Shown here: positions 1 through 5,847 of the stretch, piece by piece
How positions within the stretch are numbered: the stretch's first letter is position 1
Layout: the number at the start of each line of letters is the position of its first letter
DNA from: Actinomycetes bacterium
GTDB taxonomy: Bacteria; Actinomycetota; Acidimicrobiia; Acidimicrobiales; JAMCPL01
DNA: 18,302 nucleotides
Direction: 5' to 3'
Assembly (NCBI GenBank): GCA_021846725.1
Contig: JAJZWK010000018.1
Span: forward strand, 1-18,302
Program-made: the position numbers and the translations under genes
Notes under the pieces: model-generated
Told to the model about the DNA's origin: nothing
The model's database searches: none
Seen by the model: only the letters and a program-made list of their open reading frames with translations

Positions 1-642
1 TAGTGGGCGAACTTCTACTCCTGGTGTCTTCATATCCAGTATGAAGTAGGTCAAGCCATCATGCTTGGGCAAATCAGGGTCTGTTCTTGCAAGCAGCATT
101 CCGAAGTTGGCGAACTGGGCAATAGTCGTCCATACTTTCTGACCATTTACCACCCATTCATCGCCGTCCTTGATCGCCCTTGTGGCTAGCGAGGAAAGGT
201 CTGATCCGGATCCTGGTTCCGAGAATAGCTGACACCAGATTTCCTCTCCGCTGAGTATTTTTGGTAGATAACGCTTTTTTTGTTCTTCGGTACCATGCTC
301 GATAATTGTTGGTCCGGCCAGACCTACCCCCAACAGGTTTGCACCAAAAGTAGGTAAGCGATAGTTGGATAGTTCCGACCTGACAACCTGCTGCATCCAG
401 GGTTCTCCGGAGAGACCTCCGTACTCCTTTGGCCATAGTGGTGCCGCATAAGGACTACGACCAATAGTGCCCATCCATGTAAGGAAGTTCCAATTTGCAT
501 CGTTCTTTGCCTTTTCAAAAGCATCCTCATCGCCGCGGTCAACAGCATCTATCCATTCGCTACCAAGCTCTTCAATCAGCCACTCTCTGAATTGTTTCCG
601 GAATGCAGCTTGCTCCTCTGTGTCCTCAATCTTTCCCAGCAT
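1..642 (-). CDS. Acyl-CoA dehydrogenase (FadE-type), N-terminal part
   Basis: Flavoprotein of the acyl-CoA dehydrogenase family, which would introduce a double bond into an acyl-CoA thioester. I translated the 214 codons present from the minus strand; the frame is open to the left edge, so the C-terminal half (the helical domain, usually with the catalytic acid in this family) lies outside. Visible family features are the N-terminal helical domain (residues 1-125), the FAD/substrate motif WCQLFSEPGSGSD (136-148) and NGQKVWTT (167-173) of the beta domain. The PLWPKEYGG segment (68-76) is typical of mycobacterial-type FadE proteins. The start at 642 is supported by a GAAGGAG ribosome site a few bases upstream. 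The substrate cannot be told; steroid, aromatic-side-chain and fatty acyl-CoAs are all known for this branch. A thioesterase gene is transcribed divergently 371 bp away. Confidence 0.9.
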   Translation of the reverse strand, partial: MLGKIEDTEEQAAFRKQFREWLIEELGSEWIDAVDRGDEDAFEKAKNDANWNFLTWMGTIGRSPYAAPLWPKEYGGLSGEPWMQQVVRSELSNYRLPTFGANLLGVGLAGPTIIEHGTEEQKKRYLPKILSGEEIWCQLFSEPGSGSDLSSLATRAIKDGDEWVVNGQKVWTTIAQFANFGMLLARTDPDLPKHDGLTYFILDMKTPGVEVRPL

Positions 643-656
643 CGTTTCTCCTTCGT

Positions 657-662
657 ATTATA
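657..662 (-). promoter_or_regulatory. Candidate -10 box for the acyl-CoA dehydrogenase gene
   Basis: A perfect TATAAT on the minus strand ends 14 bases before the ATG. The GAAGGAG ribosome site lies between them, so the leader would be very short. No convincing -35 box is seen; the position upstream falls into the pyrimidine-rich tract. Confidence 0.35.
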
Positions 663-664
663 AT

Positions 665-895
665 TTTCCGTTCCTATATAGTCCTATCCTGTCCCCCCAT
701 CCCTCCGTCCTCCATTTCCGACTGGGTTAAGCGCTAAGCTCTTCCCGTCCCCCCTCCAATCCTCCGTCCCCCTGTCCCCCATCCCTCGCTCTGTCTCTAC
801 CATCCCTCCTACTACTAACAGTGCCATACGGGAGTGCCACGTCCTCCTATCCTCCCGCCCCTCTATCCTATCCCGTTCCTCCGTCCTCCATCTAT
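665..895. repeat. Pyrimidine-rich low-complexity tract with short repeats
   Basis: About 230 bases between the divergent acyl-CoA dehydrogenase and thioesterase genes are almost all C and T on the plus strand, broken by a few mixed stretches (about 720-740 and 811-840). Recurring words are CCTCCGTCC (702-710, 761-769, 878-886), the 14-mer CCTCCGTCCTCCAT (702-715 and 878-891) and CCATCCCTC (697-705, 800-808). The minus strand carries runs of 3 to 6 G, for example three runs within 770-786. The rest of the 643-1013 gap holds the two divergent promoters. I see no gene in it. Confidence 0.8.
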
Positions 896-935
896 TATGC
901 CGCTGTACTACGTGGTTTGTACATTAGTGTAAGTA

Positions 936-941
936 TATAAT
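936..941 (+). promoter_or_regulatory. Candidate -10 box for the thioesterase gene
   Basis: TATAAT lies 72 bases before the ATG at 1014. A weak TGGTTT at 913-918 is at 17-bp spacing as a possible -35. The start of transcription would be near 948, inside the operator-like repeat that follows. Confidence 0.45.
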
Positions 942-946
942 AGACT

Positions 947-967
947 GATTGGTCAATTAGGTCAATC
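947..967 (+). promoter_or_regulatory. Operator-like repeat at the predicted transcription start
   Basis: GGTCAAT occurs twice, at 951-957 and 960-966, and the segment is bounded by the inverted pair GATTG (947-951) and CAATC (963-967). The position just downstream of the -10 box is where a repressor would block transcription. Which regulator binds is not visible; the nearby MarR proteins are candidates only by proximity. Confidence 0.35.
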
Positions 968-1013
968 TCGCACTCTGAATGCAGTTCATTAGAGAATAAC
1001 GAAGAGGATAACG

Positions 1014-1532
1014 ATGAAAGGAGAACGGATGATGGTCGGACAAGGTAAAGCTCAGAATGGTCAAGTCCAGGATGAGACGTCGGGGTCCAAGGACAACGAA
1101 AAGAGGGGCATAAGCGAAGAGGAACAGATATCATATCGTCAGGCGATACCGAAGTTCATGCTCGACACTCCTTATATAAAGGGTATGGGGGTACTGATGG
1201 AAAGATACGTTCCTGATGAAGCTACGATGCGCTTACCTTTTCGCGATGACCTTACCAATGATGGTACCTACTATCACGGGGGTGTGGTGGCAGCAGTTAT
1301 GGATACAGCAGGAGCAGCTGCAGTATGGTCAAATCATGATTTCAATAAGGGAACCAGAGCATCTACGGTAGCTATGTCAATACAATATGTCGGTGCGTGC
1401 AAGAAAAGCGATTTGATTTGCCACGCCAAATGTATCAAACGTGGCAAGGAACTGAGTTTCTCAGAGATAACTGCCACTGATGCAGATGGGAATGTAGTAG
1501 CTCATGCGGTTCAGACCTATCGGATAGTCTAG
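1014..1532 (+). CDS. PaaI-like hotdog-fold thioesterase
   Basis: Predicted acyl-CoA thioesterase of the PaaI/YdiI hotdog family, 172 residues, cytoplasmic. The family core is in the C-terminal 120 residues: YYHGG (86-90) followed by VVAAVMDTAG (91-100), where the His-Gly-Gly loop and the Asp at 97 are the usual active-site elements, and a closing beta sheet ending in VVAHAVQTYRIV. The first 35 residues are charged, rich in Gly, Gln and Glu, and look disordered; they exceed the usual family length. Two starts are possible: ATG 1014 behind GAAGAGG (1001-1007), or ATG 1029 behind AAAGGAG (1017-1023). The second would remove five residues. Divergent from an acyl-CoA dehydrogenase gene, which fits release of CoA in aromatic or acyl-CoA catabolism. 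Convergent with a MarR gene. Confidence 0.85.
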   Translation: MKGERMMVGQGKAQNGQVQDETSGSKDNEKRGISEEEQISYRQAIPKFMLDTPYIKGMGVLMERYVPDEATMRLPFRDDLTNDGTYYHGGVVAAVMDTAGAAAVWSNHDFNKGTRASTVAMSIQYVGACKKSDLICHAKCIKRGKELSFSEITATDADGNVVAHAVQTYRIV

Positions 1533-1652
1533 GTGACTGGTGTTTTTGATGGGTTGTGCGATTGTGCACATAATTGGCAATGGCAATGCGCAAGCGCCTG
1601 ACCTGCACCATCGCGGCGGGTGTGGTTGCTTCTCTCGAGCTTTGGCTACCTT

Positions 1653-1748
1653 ACACCAGTAGTTGAGGCTTTTTCTTTGGACACGGATCAGAAGGTTGGG
1701 GGTTCGACCCTCTCCGATCTTTTGACACCAGTAGTTTAGACTTTTTCT
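1653..1748. repeat. Direct repeat pair spanning the marR stop codon, 72-bp period
   Basis: ACACCAGTAGTTGAGG plus CTTTTTCT (1653-1676) recurs as ACACCAGTAGTTTAGA plus CTTTTTCT (1725-1748), 22 of 24 bases identical. The right copy contains the marR stop codon (1736-1738, minus strand) and its last four codons; the left copy is in noncoding DNA. The 48-bp spacer holds a tRNA-Arg-like fragment. Confidence 0.85.
1682..1716 (+). pseudogene. Truncated tRNA-Arg(ACG)-like fragment (anticodon to T-arm)
   Basis: From ACGGATCAGAAGG (1683-1695) through the T-arm GGGGGTTCGACC (1698-1709) to CTCCG (1712-1716) the sequence reads like the 3' half of a bacterial tRNA-Arg with ACG anticodon: anticodon, 3' anticodon stem TCAGA, AGG variable loop and a T-arm that still pairs (with two G-T pairs). 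The 5' half, the D-arm, a matching 5' anticodon stem and a pairing acceptor are absent, and the similarity stops before the acceptor end. It is therefore a remnant, not a working tRNA. Identification is from memory of tRNA-Arg sequences. Confidence 0.6.
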
Positions 1749-2212
1749 GTAGTCTTGTCGGAAAGCATAGTCTCTACTATGTGATTGCATACTTTTGTTA
1801 CTGCAGCGGCACCAGTGAATTCTTCACCAAAGTAGTCTTTAATATCTTGCCGGTATGTTTCTTCTGCACATGCAAGGAGAGATATTCCTTTTTCTGTAAT
1901 GCGCACGTGTGAGCCGCGCCCATCCGTCGGGCAGGATTCTCGAACGACTATACCATTTGCTTCCAGTCTGTCCACCAAACGTGTAAGACCGCTCGGTGTC
2001 AGCATTACTGAGGAAGCCAATTCGTTCATGCGCATCCTCCCATCATTGGCATTGCGCAATTCTTCCATAGCTTCATACTCGCTGAGTCCTATACCATGTC
2101 TGGCTTGAAGATCAGATTCGAGGGCAGGTGAGACCAGTCTTTGAACCTTGACCAAGGCCTTCCATGTCTCAAAGAAATCGTTACAAGCTGTCTGTATCTG
2201 TGTTTCGACCAT
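1736..2212 (-). CDS. MarR-family transcriptional regulator
   Basis: Dimeric winged-helix regulator of the MarR family, 158 residues, the usual length. Helices for dimerisation lie at both ends; the winged helix-turn-helix is at about residues 60-112, with the recognition helix around TPSGLTRLVDRLEANGIV and the wing around DGRGSHVRITEKG. Such proteins commonly repress nearby catabolic or efflux genes and release DNA on binding an aromatic ligand. The gene is convergent with the thioesterase gene and follows the nitronate monooxygenase gene on the same strand after a 301-bp gap. No strong ribosome site precedes the ATG at 2212. Its stop codon lies inside a direct repeat that recurs 72 bp downstream. 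Ligand and targets unknown. Confidence 0.85.
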   Translation of the reverse strand: MVETQIQTACNDFFETWKALVKVQRLVSPALESDLQARHGIGLSEYEAMEELRNANDGRMRMNELASSVMLTPSGLTRLVDRLEANGIVVRESCPTDGRGSHVRITEKGISLLACAEETYRQDIKDYFGEEFTGAAAVTKVCNHIVETMLSDKTTEKV

Positions 2213-2241
2213 AATATCTGTCCATATATAAGATTAGCTGT

Positions 2242-2285
2242 TATATCGGTTTGCCGGGGCGCATATATTGGTTTGCCGGGACGCA
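2242..2285. repeat. Two head-to-tail 22-bp repeats upstream of marR
   Basis: The unit TATATCGGTTTGCCGGGGCG plus CA (2242-2263) is followed directly by TATATTGGTTTGCCGGGACG plus CA (2264-2285), 20 of 22 bases identical. The period is two helical turns, so both copies face the same side of the DNA. They lie 30-73 bases upstream of the minus-strand marR start, where iterated operator or activator sites would be expected. The rest of the 2213-2513 gap shows no credible gene; an open frame at 2251-2499 begins inside the repeats and resembles nothing. Confidence 0.7.
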
Positions 2286-2513
2286 ATTCCTACCGGTAGC
2301 TTGTTTCATATTCGTAATACCGGGGTTTGTTATACGCGTTATAATGTTGCTTTGCCGACTTGTAACCGTTACTGATAGTCGCTTATGGGAGAGGAGTAGA
2401 CAACGTTCTTATCGGTATCTGATAGTGGGTTCAGACAGAGCCACAGTGAGACTACTCCAGAGGATGTATCCAGCAGTTGTACGACCTATGTGCATCTAAG
2501 TCAACAAATTGTC

Positions 2514-3632
2514 CTAATCTAGTTGCTTTGCCATACGTGCCAAAGTATCTGCATATTCTTCTATGATGTCGAGTACTACACGTCGTGCTGGCTTGACCTG
2601 GTTCATCTGGCCTACCACCTGACCTACGAAGTAGGTGATTAGGTCCCTTGCTCCCGGTGAAGTGGCTGCTGCTCTGGATATACGCAGCTGAGCCTCCGAT
2701 ACAAGCATTGTTTGAAGTGGCATACCCAGAGGTCCTGGGCCATCAGGGCTATCCCAAGCCTGGTTCCAAGCGCTTTTTAGCTGCCGCGCTGGTTTTCCGG
2801 TGATCGATCTGGAACGAACGGTGTCACTTGATGTGGCAGCAATAAACTTTTCTTTGACGACAGGGTGAGTCTCGGCTTCTTCCGTGGTCAGCCATACTGA
2901 CCCTGTCCATACTCCCTCTGCACCAAGTGCCATTGCGGCTGCCATCTGCCTACCGCTTGCTATACCTCCGGCTGCCAGTACAGGTGTGGGGGAGACAGCA
3001 TCCACTACTTGAGGCACGAGCACCATGGTACTTATTTCGCCAGTATGCCCACCAGCTTCGTACCCTTGAGCCACTACTATATCCACTCCTGCCTTTAGGT
3101 GTTTAACGGCGTGTTCGGGGCGTCCTGCCAGGGCAGCGACTATCAAGCCACCGTCATGCGCCCTTTTGATCATATCCGGAGGTGGGGAACCGAGAGCATT
3201 GGCAATCAGTCGTGGATGGTGTTGTAGTGCTACATCCAGCAGGCTTGCAGCACCCTTTGCCGACCAGGATAGAAGACCACTGCTCGCCTCTCGATCTTGT
3301 GGTAGCTCAGGAACACTATAGCGTTCTAGCAACTCCTTGACGAAATCACGTTGTTCTTGTGGTATGAATGCTTCTAGGTCACTAGCTTCCAGGCCTCCCT
3401 GTTCATCTCCTATGTAATGGGCAGGCACTATGACATCAATACCATACGGCGTCTCTCCGAGTTGTTCTTCCAGCCAACTCAGTTCTACATCCAGTGCTTC
3501 TGGACTCAGGGCTACTGCTCCCAGTACGCCCAAGCCACCTGCCTTACTTACTGCAGCCACGACATCTCGCTGATGGCTGAAGGCCAGTATGGGGTATTCC
3601 ATACCCAGCATGTCGCATATTCTTGATTGCAT
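2514..3632 (-). CDS. Nitronate monooxygenase-like FMN protein (2-nitropropane dioxygenase family)
   Basis: TIM-barrel flavoprotein, 372 residues. The family is known to oxidise alkyl nitronates such as propionate 3-nitronate with FMN and oxygen; other members have different or unknown substrates. Visible motifs: N-terminal YPILAF (13-18), AGGLGVLGA (31-39), the motif YEAGGHTG (191-198) with the histidine (196) that acts as the base in class I enzymes, and the phosphate-binding loops AAGGIASG (220-227) and LGAEGVWTGS. The segment 75-125 is a longer, charged insertion after the third strand, as in many actinobacterial homologues. Start at 3632 follows a strong AAGGAGAGG ribosome site. It is divergent from a MarR gene, which probably controls it. 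Annotations as an enoyl-ACP reductase (FabK) relative are possible, since the folds are shared. Confidence 0.85.
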   Translation of the reverse strand: MQSRICDMLGMEYPILAFSHQRDVVAAVSKAGGLGVLGAVALSPEALDVELSWLEEQLGETPYGIDVIVPAHYIGDEQGGLEASDLEAFIPQEQRDFVKELLERYSVPELPQDREASSGLLSWSAKGAASLLDVALQHHPRLIANALGSPPPDMIKRAHDGGLIVAALAGRPEHAVKHLKAGVDIVVAQGYEAGGHTGEISTMVLVPQVVDAVSPTPVLAAGGIASGRQMAAAMALGAEGVWTGSVWLTTEEAETHPVVKEKFIAATSSDTVRSRSITGKPARQLKSAWNQAWDSPDGPGPLGMPLQTMLVSEAQLRISRAAATSPGARDLITYFVGQVVGQMNQVKPARRVVLDIIEEYADTLARMAKQLD

Positions 3633-3674
3633 CGTATTACCTCTCCTTCTTAATCAAGTGGTCCGTCCTGTCAA

Positions 3675-3701
3675 GAACCATGGGTTCCATCAGTCGGATG
3701 G
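3675..3701. promoter_or_regulatory. Two back-to-back palindromes upstream of the flavoprotein gene
   Basis: GAACC-ATG-GGTTC (3675-3687) is followed, sharing one base, by CCATC-AGTCG-GATGG (3687-3701). Both are perfect 5-bp inverted repeats. They abut a minus-strand TTGACA (3669-3674), a possible -35 box, though no good -10 box is at the right distance. MarR proteins bind palindromes of this size, so this is a candidate operator for the divergent regulator. Confidence 0.35.
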
Positions 3702-3946
3702 TGTATTCTCTGTTTGCTACACGCCTTGGAGTTTACCGATTTTTATCTCTGCTTCCAAGCGGCGGGTAACGTTACATTCTTTACACACAGGATGAACCAC
3801 TGCTTACCATTGTACTTGTTTGACTGCATGGGTCAAAATTCGCAAGTAAAGACTTTCTTATCGCGAAAGTTATGGTGACAACTTCGATAAAAGCTCTGGT
3901 AAAGCTGTATTATTGCTTCGCGATTACACTTTTACACGAAGTGCGC
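3702..3946. other. Remainder of the divergent intergenic region: further inverted repeats, no gene
   Basis: Within the 365-bp gap between the flavoprotein gene and the second marR I see the perfect palindrome GTAACGTTAC (3766-3775), the inverted repeat ACTTTC-N7-GAAAGT (3852-3870) and CTTCG (3916-3920) paired with CGAAG (3937-3941) around the marR promoter spacer. Open frames here are short and unconvincing. Confidence 0.5.
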
Positions 3947-3952
3947 TATAAT
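3947..3952 (+). promoter_or_regulatory. Candidate -10 box for the second marR gene
   Basis: TATAAT lies 45 bases before the ATG at 3998. The spacer region upstream is covered by the CTTCG/CGAAG inverted repeat (3916-3941), which would allow autoregulation. The -35 sequence at 17-bp spacing (TTACAC, 3924-3929) is poor. Confidence 0.45.
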
Positions 3953-3997
3953 TTTATACGACAGTAATGGACACGACTATTAACTTGGAGCGATAAT

Positions 3998-4414
3998 ATG
4001 GCAAATAACAATTCACAGTTGACAGATGAAGATTATCAGCGGTTGCTGGAACTGAAGACTGGTTTGAAGCACTATCTTAGGTGGAGTGAGCAGGCAGCCA
4101 AGAAAAACGGAATTACGCCAGCTCAGCATGAGTTACTACTGGCTGTTAAAGGGTATTCAGGTCAGCAGGGCCCGTCTATTAGCAATGTAGCCGAGTACCT
4201 GTTACTGAGACATCACTCTGCGGTGGGATTGGCTGATAGGGCAGAGAAGGCCGGGTTGCTTGTTAGGAAGGCAGACAGCGATGACCGGAGAGTTGTAAGA
4301 CTGCGGTTGTCACCCAAGGGAAATCGCATTTTGGAGAAGCTTTCCGCCCTGCATCGCGAAGAGCTGGCGAGACTCTCTCAAAAGGGCCAATCGCTGTGGA
4401 AGGGTCTTGACTAG
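3998..4414 (+). CDS. MarR-family transcriptional regulator
   Basis: Winged-helix regulator, 138 residues, at the short end of the MarR family. The N-terminal helix contains LKTGLKHYLRWSEQAAKKNG; the DNA-binding domain spans about residues 40-110, with the recognition region NVAEYLLLRHHSAVGLADRA and the wing DSDDRRVVRLRLSPKG. The LRRFLRWSE-like N terminus resembles a group of short MarR proteins seen next to metabolic genes. The start is supported by TTGGAG (3985-3990) seven bases upstream. It is divergent from the nitronate monooxygenase-like gene and is the most likely regulator of it and of itself, given the palindromes between them. Just downstream, CTAGG occurs three times in 25 bases around and after the stop codon. 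Confidence 0.85.
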   Translation: MANNNSQLTDEDYQRLLELKTGLKHYLRWSEQAAKKNGITPAQHELLLAVKGYSGQQGPSISNVAEYLLLRHHSAVGLADRAEKAGLLVRKADSDDRRVVRLRLSPKGNRILEKLSALHREELARLSQKGQSLWKGLD

Positions 4415-4539
4415 GTCACTAGGTTGTTCTAGGGTTCCCTGTGTCTACAGGTCATATATACAGACTGTAGCATAGACGGTTATTTGTAATACGCTGTGTA
4501 GAATTTATTTGTAGCTTTCCAATCGTATACAGTTGCGGC

Positions 4540-4545
4540 TATAAT
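4540..4545 (+). promoter_or_regulatory. Leaderless promoter: TATAAT seven bases before the ATG
   Basis: TATAAT ends at 4545 and the ATG is at 4553, so transcription should begin at or within a base of the start codon. The intervening sequence is T-rich with no ribosome site. This geometry is characteristic of leaderless genes, which are frequent in actinobacteria. The -35 region (about 4516-4522) is weak. The promoter would drive the whole 4553-8266 cluster. Confidence 0.65.
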
Positions 4546-4552
4546 CTTTTTT

Positions 4553-4849
4553 ATGGAAGATGATACCGGAGGGACAGGGATTGTAACTGAACAGGTGGAG
4601 ATCTTACGTGCATCGGAGATACTCGCTGACATATCGGAAGCGCTGGGACGAGTATCGGGTGGTATGTATGGCAAATGTAAGTTGTGTGGGTCATATATAC
4701 AGCGCGAGATACTGACAACTGACCCACTCGCTGACTTGTGTGGTTCATGCAATGTACCCGTTACCGATAGTGGAGTTGGCGCTGATAATACAGTTTTTTC
4801 TGGTGCTGCTGATCGCCGATATGATGATATATCTGGAGAATTGATATGA
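4553..4849 (+). CDS. Small DksA/TraR-type C4 zinc-finger protein
   Basis: A 98-residue protein with four cysteines at 42, 45, 63 and 66 (CxxC-17-CxxC), the exact spacing of the DksA/TraR zinc finger, preceded by a short helix (about 14-37) and GGMYGKCKLCGSYI, which resembles the GTYGxCxxCGxxI start of the family finger. DksA proteins bind RNA polymerase in its secondary channel; this protein lacks the long N-terminal coiled coil, so it is TraR-like in size, and polymerase binding is an inference. The stop codon overlaps the start of the RsiG-like gene (ATGA), implying translational coupling and a shared role. The mRNA is predicted to be leaderless. A 14-bp word, GGTCATATATACAG, in this gene (4689-4702) also occurs upstream at 4450-4463. 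Confidence 0.75.
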   Translation: MEDDTGGTGIVTEQVEILRASEILADISEALGRVSGGMYGKCKLCGSYIQREILTTDPLADLCGSCNVPVTDSGVGADNTVFSGAADRRYDDISGELI

Positions 4850-5442
4850 ATTGGCTGGAAGAAGAGTTTGCCAAGGTAACGGCTCCGGATTATCTTAGCG
4901 AACTTTCTCGTGCCGACCTTCAAAGATTGAGGGAAATGCGTACCGAATGCGAGCGTGTAGAGGTTGTCTTATCATTTGGTCGCAGGATGACAGAGGGACG
5001 TATGGACTTGATCCGATCGGCACTAGATCGTTCTGAGTATGTTTCAGATGATGCCAGCAATTTATTGCGAGAGGAGGGGTACTTGATAGAGGATCTGGCA
5101 TCCGCAATGGCTTCGGGTCCCTCCAGACCGCCTGGGCCGGGTAGATTGCCCAAGCCTTTTGCACCTGACTTCGTACCCGATTTCGGAATCAGCGATATCA
5201 TGAGTGAACTCAACGCAATCATCAGTGAAGAGCGGTTGGTTAGTCTGCAGGCACTTGATCCAGAAGAGCTTTCTTATGCTCTCTCGGAGTTGGCCACAAT
5301 AGAGTCACGCCTGTCCAGCCAGAGGCGTACGCTGCACGGTATCCTAGATTCCTTAGAGGGCGAGATAGCAAAACGATATAAAGATGGACTGGCAACTGTG
5401 GATTCTCTAGTCGATGAACGACGTGGCATGATTATCGGTTAA
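4846..5442 (+). CDS. RsiG-like protein (c-di-GMP-binding anti-sigma factor family)
   Basis: A 198-residue, mostly helical protein. In Streptomyces, RsiG holds sigma-WhiG inactive when c-di-GMP binds the signature E(x3)S(x2)R(x3)Q(x3)D on two antiparallel helices. Here the spacing is kept exactly, twice: E39-S43-R46-E50-D54 in VEVVLSFGRRMTEGRMD, and E153-S157-R160-H164-D168 in IESRLSSQRRTLHGILD. In both the Gln position differs (Glu, His). A Pro/Gly-rich linker (90-112) separates the halves, and the end (AKRYKDGLATVDSLVDERR) resembles RsiG C termini as I recall them. Starts inside the stop of the zinc-finger gene and ends 9 bp before the XRE gene. No sigma factor gene is in the window. Homologues have often been labelled aerial mycelium formation protein. 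Binding of c-di-GMP is predicted, not shown. Confidence 0.72.
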   Translation: MNWLEEEFAKVTAPDYLSELSRADLQRLREMRTECERVEVVLSFGRRMTEGRMDLIRSALDRSEYVSDDASNLLREEGYLIEDLASAMASGPSRPPGPGRLPKPFAPDFVPDFGISDIMSELNAIISEERLVSLQALDPEELSYALSELATIESRLSSQRRTLHGILDSLEGEIAKRYKDGLATVDSLVDERRGMIIG

Positions 5443-5451
5443 ACTACTTGC

Positions 5452-5847
5452 ATGGTTAAAGACTTACCAGATAGATTTCACGACTTGGGTTCCTTCATCA
5501 GGGAACAGCGCAGTACGGCCAGGATGTCGCTACGTAGACTCTCTGAATTGGCAGGCATATCGAATCCCTATTTGAGCCAGATAGAGCGTGGATTACGTAA
5601 GCCCTCTGCCGAAATACTCCAGCAGATAGCACGAGCCCTTAGAATATCTGCAGAGACGCTGTATATTCAGGCAGGTATACTTGAGCCACAGGGAACCGAC
5701 CATGACTTGGTACGATCCATACTGGAGGATCATCGTATCAGTGAAGAGCAAAAGCAGGCATTGATCAGAATATACTTGTCGTTTTGTCGTGAGAATGATT
5801 GGGTAGCGGATGATGGAGTACCTCAGTCATCTGAGCATGCCAACTAG
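5452..5847 (+). CDS. XRE-family helix-turn-helix regulator
   Basis: 131 residues with one XRE/Cro-CI DNA-binding domain at about 11-70 (LGSFIREQRSTARMSLRRLS, then NPYLSQIERGLRKPS as turn and recognition helix, then LQQIARALRIS). The remaining 60 residues contain the helical region SEEQKQALIRIYLSF and no known sensor domain. No ribosome site is seen. TAAACT (5440-5445), overlapping the previous stop codon, is six bases before the ATG and fits TANNNT, so a secondary leaderless start is possible but weak. The 3' end overlaps the predicted start of the glycosyltransferase gene by 38 bp. Its place behind the RsiG-like gene suggests a cell-cycle or developmental regulator; targets unknown. Confidence 0.85.
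   Translation: MVKDLPDRFHDLGSFIREQRSTARMSLRRLSELAGISNPYLSQIERGLRKPSAEILQQIARALRISAETLYIQAGILEPQGTDHDLVRSILEDHRISEEQKQALIRIYLSFCRENDWVADDGVPQSSEHAN

Noticed and set aside
680..780. Two runs of six C (692-697, 749-754) suggesting a 6C RNA motif
   Set aside because: The flanks are also pyrimidines and cannot form the required stems around the C-runs.
1560..1735. A complete tRNA gene
   Set aside because: Only the anticodon-to-T-arm part is recognisable; no D-arm or pairing acceptor stem could be built from the upstream sequence.
1653..1748. A CRISPR array or degenerate array from the spaced direct repeats here and at 8380 and 15622
   Set aside because: Each locus has only two copies, repeats differ between loci, they overlap coding sequence, and no cas gene is present.
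1461..1790. Minus-strand open frame of 109 codons containing a repeated KSLNYWC
   Set aside because: The repeated peptide is only the translation of the direct repeat pair; the frame overlaps the thioesterase and marR genes.
2251..2499. Open frame of 82 codons on the plus strand
   Set aside because: It starts inside the 22-bp repeats, has no ribosome site and no recognisable protein features.
2346..2532. An 11-bp repeat GTTGCTTTGCC at 2346-2356 and at the flavoprotein gene end (2522-2532)
   Set aside because: It resembles the gene-end pattern, but it is short, 176 bp apart and does not include the stop codon; chance is likely.
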